A stretch of 64,000 bases of DNA from Candidatus Krumholzibacteriota bacterium. Its GTDB lineage: Bacteria; Krumholzibacteriota; Krumholzibacteriia; Krumholzibacteriales; Krumholzibacteriaceae. How positions within the stretch are numbered: position 1 is the stretch's first letter; each line of letters begins with the position of its first letter. The position numbers and the translations under genes are program-made. The stretch is taken from the NCBI GenBank assembly GCA_016933255.1, contig JAFGBF010000008.1, positions 71,772-135,771 of the forward strand, in the 5' to 3' direction. Below are positions 26,601 to 35,485 of this stretch, in pieces. The notes under the pieces are model-generated. The model searched no databases, was not told the origin of the DNA, and saw only the letters and a list, made by a program, of their open reading frames with translations.

Positions 26601-29600
26601 ATATCGATTTTGGGAGGATCGATGAAGATTTTCATCAGCCTGAACTCGACGTTCCGAACGATGAAAAAGAAACCGACTGGACGATCGAATATGACATCGG
26701 GTTTCCCGCCGATACTCTTGATCTCCAGTATCCGAAGGCGTTCGACAGCAGTACCTGGGATTCTCAGAAAAGGATATACAAGGGGATCAACTCGAGAAAA
26801 GGCAACAACCATCACGATACGGAAGATCTTAATAGAAACGGCCGCGTTGATGAACGGAACGAATATTATTCACTCGTTCTCGAACTGTCCGACGAGGCGC
26901 TGATCGACGTTCAGAGGGATTTCAGCAAGAGCACATATTCAGACTACTGGACCGATTCAGACAAGACGAGGGACGCCGGCGAGAATTACAGGATCAATCT
27001 TAAAAAGTCATGGAGGATGTATCGTCTCGATCTTTCAAAAGTGGAGATGCCGACGGGTGTCGCTCCAAGGCTCGATGCCATTCAGCATATGAGGGTATGG
27101 ATCGACGAACCGGAAGAACTGAAGGCTCAGGTGGAGGAGGACGGTTCAATAGAACATCTGGTCGAAATAGCAGAGATGAAATTTGTCGGGAACAGATGGG
27201 AATTCGACCACATCAGGGATATTGCCGATGAGGAACGGATCGTCCCGACTCCGGATATGCGGGTAAAGGTGGGTACGATCAATAACAAGGACAACCCCTC
27301 GATCTACAATTCGCCTTATACGGTGCAGGAAGAGGACGGCATCGAGATCCGGGAACAGTCGCTGTTGATCGAGGTAGAGAATTTTGAAAAGGACAGGTCT
27401 TTCAGATTGATGAAGCGTTTTTTCGGGCAGGGCCTTGATTTTCAGCAGTACAGGGAGATCGATTTCTGGGTCAAGGGCAGTCTGGACCTGACGAGCAATG
27501 ACGGCGATGCAGTCGATTTTTACCTGCAATTCGCGTATGACAGCCTGAACTATTATGAAGTCATAGTGCCATTGACAAGTCAGAGCGCGGGCCGATGGAA
27601 CGCAGTCAATATCACTCTCAGCGATCTTACGAATATGAAACTCAATCCCTCCGGAAGCCTGATAACAGAGGCTGTGATCAAAGACTCTGCCGATCCGTCC
27701 AAAAGTTACCAGGTAAGGCTTCGGGGTAATCCGACCCTTTTCAATGTCCGTTTCCTCTATTCAGGACTGAGAAACAGAAGCGGGGTAATGATTCCCCATG
27801 GAGAAGTCTGGTTCGATGATATTGTTGTCGACAATGTCCGTAAGGATATAGATTTTGCTGAACGGCTGAATATATCGACCAGTTTCGCGGGGATCCTGAC
27901 CATGTCCGGAAGCTGGCAGCGGACTGGCCCCGAATTCAGGTCTCTGAACCAGAAGAGGGGAAGCGGTGTGACGACCAACAGTTATTCTGTCGCCGGAAAG
28001 ACGGATCTGGACTATATACTGCCTACGGGAGGTTTCCAGCTTCCTGTCTCAGTCAGGTACGGATCAGCCACTTCAAAACCTAAATACCTTCCTCAGAAAG
28101 ATGTCGAGATCACGGACCCCGCTGTGCAGGACAGTTTAAGGTCGGTAAAGAACAATACGAGTTACAGCATTGCGATGAGCAGACGCGGCTCGAAAAATAT
28201 CATTATGAAGAATTTCTTCGACAATCTCAAAGCGGGAATGAATTATTCAAAGGCCGCCAGTTATTCGCCTACCTCCAAAGACACTTCCTGGACGGTCTCA
28301 GGAAGTGCGAACTATCAGCTTCAGTTCAGCAGAGACAGGGAGTTGAAGCTGTTCAAGGGTATAAAATGGAGATACTGGCTTACAGATTTCTCGTATAAAG
28401 CATCAGGAGCCCGGTCGATCAGAAGAGTCTATTCATATTCAAATAATGAATTTGTCGCCAGGCCCGCCACATATTCCTGCTACTGGGATAACGAGATGAG
28501 CACCGTATATCAGCCCTTCGAATCGATTAAATTCAATTACCGGAGGACCGAGAAGCGCAACCTCGCCGTCGAAAACATGCTATACGGCGTCGATATAGGT
28601 ACGCTTACTTCATATTATCAGTCGCTGAATATGATCTATCAGCCGAGGGGAAATATTTTCCTGCTTTCTCAGCTCAATCCACGGTTTGAATATAATTCAA
28701 AATATGAGGAAGACCTTAAACCCGGAATCAGGCAGGCGGATGATCCTGAAGGAACAAGGGATGTCTATTCCAACCGCGATATTGGCGTTGTTTTTGATCT
28801 CGATATCGGCAAATTCGCTGTTGGATTGGGGAAGAAGGTCAAACTTCTCGGTACCGAGGAAAAGGCGACCGTGAGAGAAGTCGTTTCAGAGAGAGCCGGC
28901 CATGAAGATAGAAAAGCCAAGTTCGAAGAAATGCTTAAAAACCGAAAGACAAGCAGAAGAGAAGCTACGGCTACTGAACCGGTCGCTATCAACAAGGATC
29001 GCAGCACCAGCCAAAAGACGCTGACTGAAGCAGAGGAAAAGACCGAAGAAGAACCTGCGGAGGAAAAAGGAGCTTTTGCCGATCTTGGACTCAAACGCCC
29101 GAGAAGGCACTTTGATGATCCGCAAAAGAGCGCTTCGGCCGACAGCCTTCCTGCAGACAGTCATGCAGCGGATAGTATCTCAGCGGAAGGGAAAAAATCC
29201 GATCCGATGCTTTTGTTCAGGCAGTTACTGAGGTTTTTAGGAAGAGTGGAGCCTGTCAAAAGTTCAATAAAAATGAGCAATCGAAGCCAGTTTGATCGTC
29301 TCTTCGAAAGAGCCGATCTTGCTTATCAATTCGGGCTGTCGACAAGAAGCGGAAGCGATGGAGCGATGGGCGGAGCCGATGCCGATCCGCTCAGGAAAAA
29401 CTCGCGTATCATACTTAACTTCAGGACAGGTTTCGATATCACATCGAACCTTTCCGCCAATCTAAACTTCAATCTTTCGAAGCGCAAAGATATATCCGAT
29501 TCAAGGATCTCAGAATCGGAAGATCTCGTATGGCCCGATATCAATCTAAACTGGAAGGGGCTTCAGAATTGGGCGCTGCTCAGAAAGCATATGGATAAAA

Positions 29601-30094
29601 GCGAGATCAATCTAAGCTATATAAATAAAGTGTACAAAAAGCTGGGTGAGGAAACGAATGCCTATCAGCTCAATCCGTACTGGACTATGAGGTGGAAGAA
29701 CAGCCTGACTACCAACTTATCTGTCGCCTACGCAAAAAAGACTACTGTAGAGAGAGGGCAGGAGATGTGGGACAAGAGCTGGTCTACCAATCTCGAACTC
29801 AAGTACGATATAAAAGGGACAAAAGGTTTCGGAATGCCTATTCCCTTCCTCAACAAAAAGAAACTCAAGTTTGAAAGCACGTTGACCACCGTTCTGAATA
29901 TAGTATACACTAAGACAGAGGCGTATAATATTCCCCCGACTACATCTCTTTCCGTTTCGCCGAGATTTTCTTATAGCTTCAGCAGGAATATGTCGGGTAA
30001 TCTGGCGATGGCTTACAGAAGGAGCGCGGGAGGTATCTACGGGTATGTCAATCACGAGGTCAGTCTTCATGCCACTGCGGAGTTTAAATTCTAG
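23615..30094 (+). CDS. sprA: SprA-like giant outer-membrane/cell-surface protein
   Basis: A 2159-residue exported protein matching the SprA family, the translocon barrel of the type IX secretion system in Bacteroidota. Signal peptide about 1-39 (CLCFLAAAFLAGQF) with predicted cleavage after NIRA, leaving Gln at +1. Diagnostic blocks: LVSQAGGSKGLFGVKVQAQ (about 307-325), GEAFVDDMEGIE (about 861-872, matching the family's LDDFEG), YQVRLRGNPTLFNVRFLYSG (about 1366-1385) and GEVWFDDIVVDN. The C-terminal third is alternating beta-strand and ends in Phe, as for barrels inserted by BAM. A charged, repetitive insert occupies about 1748-1866. The known T9SS partners (PorK, L, M, N, V) are not in the window, so secretion function is inferred by homology only. 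Confidence 0.85.
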   Translation: MKKTRKIISGREPRMTVQKCLCFLAAAFLAGQFTSNIRAQSLKIDLAEISKQIDIRYYMQEHGRLPPEYILLNNIAILPNFLQGKFDLRKTSVEYDPITGLVFRYAVPGEYPFRTEMGRDGLYFRGSERDVGISGMKVTPYSAETRAEEIKREGFRKIWVDDVRYNLQIVREVRRGGGLIDLNIPINLPKQIEWLIGDGEETRLTVSGKEKITIGGVSRWCANCPVTEGRPKQQKFPDLDMEQQLSVNLQGNIGEKIHVRIDHSSRGGGLQAVNKVSLRYVGLEDEIIKSIDMGDTDLTLNGAQLVSQAGGSKGLFGVKVQAQIGLADLTVIASKEEGENASGSFSGTGGQSSRFVIYDYNYIKRQYFYFETPGTSFDSPVQGFVGHPIKYFPVYGGVLNDMVEVFISLKSYELDNYQGGAKFKLKACVDPENDGITGDEAGAFVDWYRMAKEDDDYSLIKYISSDAETKYLGVRLNQPLDPDRSLVVRYKSNMGTVTTADDISIGDYGKYPTDPDQVLRAELIYPVEMDEEDLTPPLDNKFLHSTWNMMMRNVYSLGSAGLDGGALKIDIENVGTIVGTKDIQEKTGLSYLRIFGLDQEDQESNRIPDGLVDNRKGILDFNFGYVMFPWYEPFNLRREDVAYFLGTETDELGYVEPDYDAADSVMEYLELNSEMYTDYDSNPKHQYDIVIEATSGNRTFQLNAFDIIEGSEVVTLDGERLSSGTDYDINYSSGTVSLKGDRLLTMSPDSKVSIDYQHKSLMGGGKRSLLGIASNMNLSTNSRLNASFLYNSVGSPRYNPRLGDEPTMNMAGDINGSIQLDPHWMTSLANLLPRVDTDAKSSLNLNGEVAVSIPNPNRKGEAFVDDMEGIEESSILTLIRRMWYEASPPADPDNPGMYLDPASEDNEFYWYNPVRESSSLQYKLTTSKRDLNPGLDPRENSSISSIFIKSIDPQPGQWCGVMTGIPGGLDITTAQYLEIWVNDYNVDPDARSGRLHIDFGRIDEDFHQPELDVPNDEKETDWTIEYDIGFPADTLDLQYPKAFDSSTWDSQKRIYKGINSRKGNNHHDTEDLNRNGRVDERNEYYSLVLELSDEALIDVQRDFSKSTYSDYWTDSDKTRDAGENYRINLKKSWRMYRLDLSKVEMPTGVAPRLDAIQHMRVWIDEPEELKAQVEEDGSIEHLVEIAEMKFVGNRWEFDHIRDIADEERIVPTPDMRVKVGTINNKDNPSIYNSPYTVQEEDGIEIREQSLLIEVENFEKDRSFRLMKRFFGQGLDFQQYREIDFWVKGSLDLTSNDGDAVDFYLQFAYDSLNYYEVIVPLTSQSAGRWNAVNITLSDLTNMKLNPSGSLITEAVIKDSADPSKSYQVRLRGNPTLFNVRFLYSGLRNRSGVMIPHGEVWFDDIVVDNVRKDIDFAERLNISTSFAGILTMSGSWQRTGPEFRSLNQKRGSGVTTNSYSVAGKTDLDYILPTGGFQLPVSVRYGSATSKPKYLPQKDVEITDPAVQDSLRSVKNNTSYSIAMSRRGSKNIIMKNFFDNLKAGMNYSKAASYSPTSKDTSWTVSGSANYQLQFSRDRELKLFKGIKWRYWLTDFSYKASGARSIRRVYSYSNNEFVARPATYSCYWDNEMSTVYQPFESIKFNYRRTEKRNLAVENMLYGVDIGTLTSYYQSLNMIYQPRGNIFLLSQLNPRFEYNSKYEEDLKPGIRQADDPEGTRDVYSNRDIGVVFDLDIGKFAVGLGKKVKLLGTEEKATVREVVSERAGHEDRKAKFEEMLKNRKTSRREATATEPVAINKDRSTSQKTLTEAEEKTEEEPAEEKGAFADLGLKRPRRHFDDPQKSASADSLPADSHAADSISAEGKKSDPMLLFRQLLRFLGRVEPVKSSIKMSNRSQFDRLFERADLAYQFGLSTRSGSDGAMGGADADPLRKNSRIILNFRTGFDITSNLSANLNFNLSKRKDISDSRISESEDLVWPDINLNWKGLQNWALLRKHMDKSEINLSYINKVYKKLGEETNAYQLNPYWTMRWKNSLTTNLSVAYAKKTTVERGQEMWDKSWSTNLELKYDIKGTKGFGMPIPFLNKKKLKFESTLTTVLNIVYTKTEAYNIPPTTSLSVSPRFSYSFSRNMSGNLAMAYRRSAGGIYGYVNHEVSLHATAEFKF

Positions 30095-31004
30095 ACACTC
30101 TTTATCACCGTTGTTTTCCGCGTCGATCTTGTCGCTCTCTATAGTGGTGCTGTGTTCCTGCGCAGGCAAGGAACCTCCCCGGTTCGACGGGGAAAGCGCT
30201 TTTAGATTTCTTGAGGAGCAGTGTGAGATAGGGTTTAGATACCCGGGGTCGCCGGAACACAGGAAGCTTCAAAGATATCTTGCCGGCAGTCTTGAGCGTT
30301 TCGGAGCGAATCTGTCGCTGCAGCCTTTCGACGGAGTCCTGACTACCGGTGATACGCTTCATCTGATCAATGTAATAGGGAACTATAACACCGGTTCGGG
30401 AAAAAGAATATTGCTCGGTGCTCATTTTGACACAAGGCCGATGGCAGACAGGGATCCGGATCCGGCGAAAAGGTCCGTCCCGATTACAGGCGCGAATGAC
30501 GGCGCCAGCGGAGTAGCGGTACTCCTTGAGATCGCGAGGCTGCTTGATGCTGATCCGCCCCCTGTCGGTGTTGATATCGTTCTTTTTGACGGTGAGGATT
30601 CTGGCGAGGCAGGCGTAGCCGAGGATTTTTGCCTCGGTTCAGTATATTTTGCCTCCAACTTGCGGGGGTATATGCCTTACGCCGCGATAGTGGTCGATAT
30701 GATCGGAGACAGGGATCTTCTTATCAAGCAGGAAGGGTTTTCCAGGGCCTCCTCGCCGGGACTCTATGAAGAGATATTCAGCATTGCGGAGAGACTGGAA
30801 TTGAAACAGTTCAGCAGGGAGTACGGCGTATCGCTCATTGACGACCATCTGCCGTTGATACAGGCGGGTCTCAATGCGGTCGACCTTATAGATTTCGACT
30901 ATGAATACTGGCATACAGTCGAGGATACGCCTGATAAGTGTTCTCCCGAGAGCCTTGAAGCGGTCGGAAGGGTCCTTATCGAATTTATATGGCAGCAGCG
31001 CTAG
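30069..31004 (+). CDS. M28-family lipoprotein, glutaminyl-cyclase-like
   Basis: A zinc-dependent M28 protein of 311 residues with a lipoprotein leader ending LCSC (Cys31). GAHFDTRP, GANDGASGV (Asp144), VLFDGEDSGE (Glu176, Asp177), VVDMIGD and LIDDHLPL match the metal and catalytic positions; the DFDYEYWHTVEDTPDKC block with a preceding DDH is characteristic of glutaminyl-peptide cyclotransferases, which convert N-terminal Gln to pyroglutamate, more than of aminopeptidases. The start overlaps the end of sprA by 26 bases (GAGG ahead); an in-frame ATG at 30045 is an alternative. Coupling with sprA suggests a role in maturing exported proteins. Aminopeptidase activity cannot be excluded. Confidence 0.82.
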   Translation: MPLRSLNSRHSLSPLFSASILSLSIVVLCSCAGKEPPRFDGESAFRFLEEQCEIGFRYPGSPEHRKLQRYLAGSLERFGANLSLQPFDGVLTTGDTLHLINVIGNYNTGSGKRILLGAHFDTRPMADRDPDPAKRSVPITGANDGASGVAVLLEIARLLDADPPPVGVDIVLFDGEDSGEAGVAEDFCLGSVYFASNLRGYMPYAAIVVDMIGDRDLLIKQEGFSRASSPGLYEEIFSIAERLELKQFSREYGVSLIDDHLPLIQAGLNAVDLIDFDYEYWHTVEDTPDKCSPESLEAVGRVLIEFIWQQR

Positions 31005-31091
31005 AGAGATCCGCAACCCCGACTCTTTATCGTTCACGTTCGATTTCACTTGATTTTCAGGGGATTTTCAACTAGGTATTAGTGTATGTTG

Positions 31092-31109
31092 ATGGGGCGG
31101 ATGCCCCAT
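31092..31109 (+). promoter_or_regulatory. Leader hairpin ahead of rimP-nusA-infB
   Basis: ATGGGGC (31092-31098), a GGAT tetraloop and GCCCCAT (31103-31109) form a perfect 7-bp stem 37 bases before the rimP start. The bases after it (TTGTCTTATG) are not a U-run. In E. coli this operon is autoregulated by NusA through leader terminators, so a regulatory role is possible. Confidence 0.5.
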
Positions 31110-31146
31110 TTGTCTTATGTGCCAATTTTAGTCGAGGATATTGAGG

Positions 31147-31692
31147 ATGTCCGTAAATGAACAGGTTGCCTCTCTTGTAAATAAAGAGCTGGAGGCGCTC
31201 GGGGTGGAACTGGTCAAGCTTGACCTCTCTTCCAGGGGGAAAAGGAGTATTCTCAGGGTCTTTATCGATGATCCGGAAAAAGGCGTGACGATAGATGACT
31301 GTGTGAGAGTAACCAAAGCGCTGGGCCTGGCCCTTGACGGAGAGGATATCATACAGGGTCGGTATAATCTTGAGATCTCGACTCCGGGGATGAACAGGCC
31401 GCTTACCAGGCGTGACCATTATCTGCGGTTCACGGGAAAGACGGCAAGGGTCGAATATATGGCCGGGGGCGGCGAGAAAAGATCTTCGATAGGAGAGATA
31501 ACAGGGATTGAAGAGGACAAGGTGATACTGACTGACAAAAAAGGCGAATGCAGGATCGAATTTGGAAGCATAATAAAAGCGAATCTTTACGGAGAAAAAT
31601 GGGGAACCGGAGATAGAGAGAAAAACATAAAGAGCCGTAAAGCGCCAAAAAATAAAGGAAAACACTTTGACAGTCGAGAGAGTCTGGAATAA
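31147..31692 (+). CDS. rimP: Ribosome maturation factor RimP
   Basis: Assists assembly of the 30S head. The ATG start gives 181 residues: an N-terminal alpha/beta domain (EQVASLVNKELEALGVELVKLD), the GRYNLEISTPGMNRPLTRRDHYLRF block that is the family signature (usually EVSSPGLDRPL), and a C-terminal SH3-like domain. The tail after about 155 is Lys/Arg/Glu-rich and extra. An in-frame TTG two codons upstream is possible. It starts the translation block: nusA follows 39 bases downstream. Confidence 0.93.
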   Translation: MSVNEQVASLVNKELEALGVELVKLDLSSRGKRSILRVFIDDPEKGVTIDDCVRVTKALGLALDGEDIIQGRYNLEISTPGMNRPLTRRDHYLRFTGKTARVEYMAGGGEKRSSIGEITGIEEDKVILTDKKGECRIEFGSIIKANLYGEKWGTGDREKNIKSRKAPKNKGKHFDSRESLE

Positions 31693-31731
31693 AATAAACA
31701 GTCCTGCTTTGTTTGAGGGGAGTATTTAAGG

Positions 31732-33306
31732 ATGAATTCAGGATTTATTGAAGCATTCTCGCAGATAGTGAGAGTCAAACGCGTCGACAAGAACACTCTT
31801 GTGGAAACTATTAAGGCAAGCCTTGTTTCGGCTGCCAGACGCAAACTTGGTCAGGACGCGGATATCCAGGTACACCTGGACGAGGCAAAAGGCCAGCTTG
31901 ATATCTTCAGAGTATTCAAGGTAGTGGACAAAGTGGAAGACGACGCTGTCGAACTTCTTCTTGAGGATGCGAAAGAAATAGATGAAAAAGCCGAGATAGG
32001 CGGAGAAGTGCTCGAAGAACTATCGCTTGAGGAATTCGGGCGGAACGCGATCCAGGCTGCAAAGCAGATACTGACCCAGAAGGTCAGGGAAGCCGAACGT
32101 GAACGCACCTTTGAGGAATATAAGGACAAGGTGGGAGTCATAATTTCCGGTACTGTCCGTCAGATCGACAGAGGAAACATACTTCTTAATCTCGGGAGGG
32201 CGGAAGCCTATCTTCCGATGAGGGAGCAGATCCGCAAGGAACGCTATAACCAGGGAGATACTATCAGGGCCTGTATCGTAGAAGTGGACAAGGAGATAAG
32301 AGGGCCGCAGATAATAGTTTCCAGGGCGAGCAACCAGTTTCTCCTGAAACTTTTTGAACAGGAAGTCCCCGAGATATTTGACGGAGATGTGGAGATAAAA
32401 CGTATTGCCAGAGAACCTGGCGGGCGTTCGAAGATAGCGGTATATTCGCGGAGTGACAAGGTCGATGCTGTCGGATCATGCGTCGGCATGAAAGGTTCAC
32501 GGGTCCAGGCGGTCGTAAACGAGCTTCATGGAGAAAAGATAGATATTGTCAACTGGAGCGAAAATATAAACGAGTTTGTATCGAGGGCGCTTTCCCCGGC
32601 AAAAGTCTCGGCACTCAGGTTCAATGAGGCTGAAGGGTTTGTCATGGCGATCGTAGAGGATGACCAGCTTTCCCTTGCGATAGGGAAAGAGGGCCAGAAT
32701 GTCAGGCTTGCCTCGAAGTTGACTGATTGGAGAATAACCCTGACTACGGTCAAAGAGATCGAGAAAAGGGACAAACTCGAACAGAAGCTCCAGATGGATA
32801 TATCAGAGATGGTCGGGGTATCAGCCAGGATGGCCCAGAAACTCAAGAGCGTTGGGATCCTGACGGTACAAAAGCTGTATAAGACCACTCTTGAAGAACT
32901 TCTTGAGATCGATGGAATAGGCCAGAAGACCGCTGAGAGGGTCAAAGTGCTGGCTTTGGAGACTATGGAAGAACTTAACAAAGCCCTCGAGGATCTTCTT
33001 GAGAAGGAGAAGGAAATCGAGGAAGAGGAAGCAAGCAAGCCCCTCTTTGATGAGGATTCGCTCGCTCCCGAAGTAATAAAAGAAGAAGAAGAGATCGTCC
33101 TTACCGAGGAAGCTCTGTTCGGTGATCTGGCGGGAGATGACCGGAAAAAGGAAGATAAGACGGATCCTTCCGGGGATGCCGACAAAACTGATGGTGAAGC
33201 AGAGTTGGAAGAACCGGATGATGATGAGGAAGAGGAAGACGGTGAGATTCCTGGCGCCGACAGCGAAGAGATCGAGCCTGACGAGGATGAAGATTCTGAA
33301 AAATAA
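31732..33306 (+). CDS. nusA: Transcription termination/antitermination protein NusA
   Basis: Binds RNA polymerase and modulates pausing, termination and antitermination. 524 residues: N-terminal domain (1-130), S1 domain (about 134-200; GVIISGTVRQIDRGNILLNLG), two KH domains (VGSCVGMKGSRVQAVVNEL and the second with LAIGKEGQNVRLASKL), then a helix-hairpin-helix segment (TLEELLEIDGIGQKTAERV, about 383-401). The last hundred residues are strongly acidic, ending in a nearly pure Asp/Glu tail (about 480-524) that is longer than in most homologues. Position between rimP and infB is universal. Confidence 0.97.
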   Translation: MNSGFIEAFSQIVRVKRVDKNTLVETIKASLVSAARRKLGQDADIQVHLDEAKGQLDIFRVFKVVDKVEDDAVELLLEDAKEIDEKAEIGGEVLEELSLEEFGRNAIQAAKQILTQKVREAERERTFEEYKDKVGVIISGTVRQIDRGNILLNLGRAEAYLPMREQIRKERYNQGDTIRACIVEVDKEIRGPQIIVSRASNQFLLKLFEQEVPEIFDGDVEIKRIAREPGGRSKIAVYSRSDKVDAVGSCVGMKGSRVQAVVNELHGEKIDIVNWSENINEFVSRALSPAKVSALRFNEAEGFVMAIVEDDQLSLAIGKEGQNVRLASKLTDWRITLTTVKEIEKRDKLEQKLQMDISEMVGVSARMAQKLKSVGILTVQKLYKTTLEELLEIDGIGQKTAERVKVLALETMEELNKALEDLLEKEKEIEEEEASKPLFDEDSLAPEVIKEEEEIVLTEEALFGDLAGDDRKKEDKTDPSGDADKTDGEAELEEPDDDEEEEDGEIPGADSEEIEPDEDEDSEK

Positions 33307-33331
33307 TATATCTGAAGGGAGTTGAGTTCAT

Positions 33332-35470
33332 TTGGCAAAGGTCCGTGTATATGAGCTTGCTAGAAAATATGAGATCTCGAGCGAGGCTCTAAGGAAGATT
33401 CTTGTTAAGGAAGGCATCACTGTAAAGAGTCATATGAGTACGGTCGAGGAGCGTGCCGAGATACTTATACAGCAGCATATGAACAGGGTCAAGAATGCAG
33501 CTTCCGCTAAAGTCAAACAGAAAGAGAAAAAGAAGAAGCCGGCGGTTACTGCCGCCAAACCCAGAGCAAGGAAACCCAAGAAGGCGGTCAAAAGGGTTGA
33601 AGCTGACCAGAAGGCTGTACAGGAGAGCGTAAGAAGGACCCTCGCCAAACTTGAGGTTACCCGGAAGACAAAAAGAAAAAGGCGCAGCAGGGATGATATC
33701 GAGATCGATGAGGAAGAAAATGTCATAAAGCTTCCGGAATTCTCCACGGTTGCCGACCTTGCCGGACAACTGGAAGTCGATCCCGCTGAAATCATCCAGA
33801 AATGTTTTTCGCTCGGACTTATGGTATCGATCAATCAGAGACTTGATAAAGATACCATTGAGATGATTTCAAGCGAACACGGCTTTGATATCAAATTTGT
33901 AACTACATACGGGCAGGACCTTCTCGACGACAAGAAACAGATCAAACCCGAACATCTCGTTCATCGTCCTCCTGTAATAACGATCATGGGCCATGTCGAC
34001 CACGGGAAGACATCTCTTCTCGATAATATAAGGCAGACCAATGTGATAGCTGGCGAAAAGGGAGGCATCACCCAGCATATAGGCGCTTACGCGGTAAAAA
34101 TCAACGGTAAGAAGATCACTTTTATCGACACGCCTGGTCATGAAGCGTTTACTGCGATGAGATCAAGGGGGGCGCAGTCGACCGATATCGTAATAGTGAT
34201 CGTAGCGGCTGACGATGGGGTCATGCCCCAGACTATCGAAGCGATCAACCACGCCAAGGCGGCGGATGTGCCGATAATTATAGCTATCAACAAGATCGAT
34301 CTTCCAAACGCCGATATAGACAAGGTAAAGAATGGCCTTATCAAGCAGAATATTGTTCTTGAAGAATACGGCGGCAACATAATGTGCGCCGAGATCTCGG
34401 CGAAAAACGGCATAGGTATCGAAAAACTTCTCGAGATGATCCTTCTTCAGGCCGAGATGATGGAGTTGAAAGCAGATCCTGATGCTCAGGGAAGAGGGGT
34501 TGTGATCGAGGCGAAGAAGGAAGAGGGACGCGGAATCGTTACGACCGTCCTTGTTCAGCAGGGAACTCTGAGAATCGGAGACATATTTGTATCAGGAAAC
34601 CATTTTGGACGGATAAGAGCCCTGTTGAATGAGCGCGGGGAAAAGATTAAAGACGCTCCGCCTTCGACACCCGCCGTTATTCTGGGGTGTTCCGGTGTGG
34701 CGCAGGCAGGGGATGCTTTCATACAGGTCGAAGATGAGAAAAAAGCGAAAGAAGTGGCTCTTAGAAGACAGCAGTTTGCAAGAGAGAAAGACCGCCGTTC
34801 AGTGCACAGGATATCACTTGAAGAACTGTACGCGCAGATCCAGGAAGGTATTGCCAAAGAGCTTAATCTCATCATCCGGGCCGATGTCGACGGATCGATC
34901 GAGGTTCTGAACGAAAGCCTTACCAATCTGAGTACTGATGAAGTCAAGGTGAATGTGATCCATAAGGCAGTCGGGATCATCAGTGAAAGCGACATACTTC
35001 TTGCCTCGGCTTCGAACGCCGTAGTCCTCGGTTTTCACATAAATGCGACACCCGAGGCAGCGAGAATAGCCAAGGCTGAAAAAGTAGATATCCGTTTTTA
35101 TGACGTGATCTATCAGGCTATAGATGATATCAAGGGTGCGATGTCAGGACTTCTCGATCCCGATATTGTGGAAAAGGAACTCGGAATCGCCGAGATCCGG
35201 CAGGTCTTCAGAGTCTCCAAAATAGGATCTATAGCTGGTTCATATGTGAAGACCGGAGTGATAGTAAGGAACGCCCTTGTCAGGGTCCTGAGGGACAGCG
35301 AGGTCATTTACAAGGGATCGATCAGTTCCCTCAAGCGGTTCAAAGATGACGCAAAAGAGGTACAGGCGGGGTTCGAGTGTGGTATCGGAGTCAGCGGTTT
35401 TGAGGACCTTCTGGAAGGAGATGTCCTCGAAGTGTACAAGGAAGAGGAACATTCGAGGACTATAGACTAG
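33332..35470 (+). CDS. infB: Translation initiation factor IF-2
   Basis: GTPase that places initiator tRNA on the ribosome. 712 residues from a TTG codon with GGGAG ahead. The N-terminal VRVYELARKYEISSEALRKIL domain is intact; the Lys/Arg-rich linker (about 60-125) is short and basic. G-domain motifs: GHVDHGKTSLL, DTPGHEAF and NKIDLP. Domains II to IV follow, with LIIRADVDGSIEVL. The linker is much shorter than in E. coli IF-2 (890 residues). Gene order nusA-infB-ylxP-rbfA-nrnA-truB is conserved across many phyla. Confidence 0.97.
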   Translation: MAKVRVYELARKYEISSEALRKILVKEGITVKSHMSTVEERAEILIQQHMNRVKNAASAKVKQKEKKKKPAVTAAKPRARKPKKAVKRVEADQKAVQESVRRTLAKLEVTRKTKRKRRSRDDIEIDEEENVIKLPEFSTVADLAGQLEVDPAEIIQKCFSLGLMVSINQRLDKDTIEMISSEHGFDIKFVTTYGQDLLDDKKQIKPEHLVHRPPVITIMGHVDHGKTSLLDNIRQTNVIAGEKGGITQHIGAYAVKINGKKITFIDTPGHEAFTAMRSRGAQSTDIVIVIVAADDGVMPQTIEAINHAKAADVPIIIAINKIDLPNADIDKVKNGLIKQNIVLEEYGGNIMCAEISAKNGIGIEKLLEMILLQAEMMELKADPDAQGRGVVIEAKKEEGRGIVTTVLVQQGTLRIGDIFVSGNHFGRIRALLNERGEKIKDAPPSTPAVILGCSGVAQAGDAFIQVEDEKKAKEVALRRQQFAREKDRRSVHRISLEELYAQIQEGIAKELNLIIRADVDGSIEVLNESLTNLSTDEVKVNVIHKAVGIISESDILLASASNAVVLGFHINATPEAARIAKAEKVDIRFYDVIYQAIDDIKGAMSGLLDPDIVEKELGIAEIRQVFRVSKIGSIAGSYVKTGVIVRNALVRVLRDSEVIYKGSISSLKRFKDDAKEVQAGFECGIGVSGFEDLLEGDVLEVYKEEEHSRTID

Positions 35471-35485
35471 AACCGGGACTCCACT

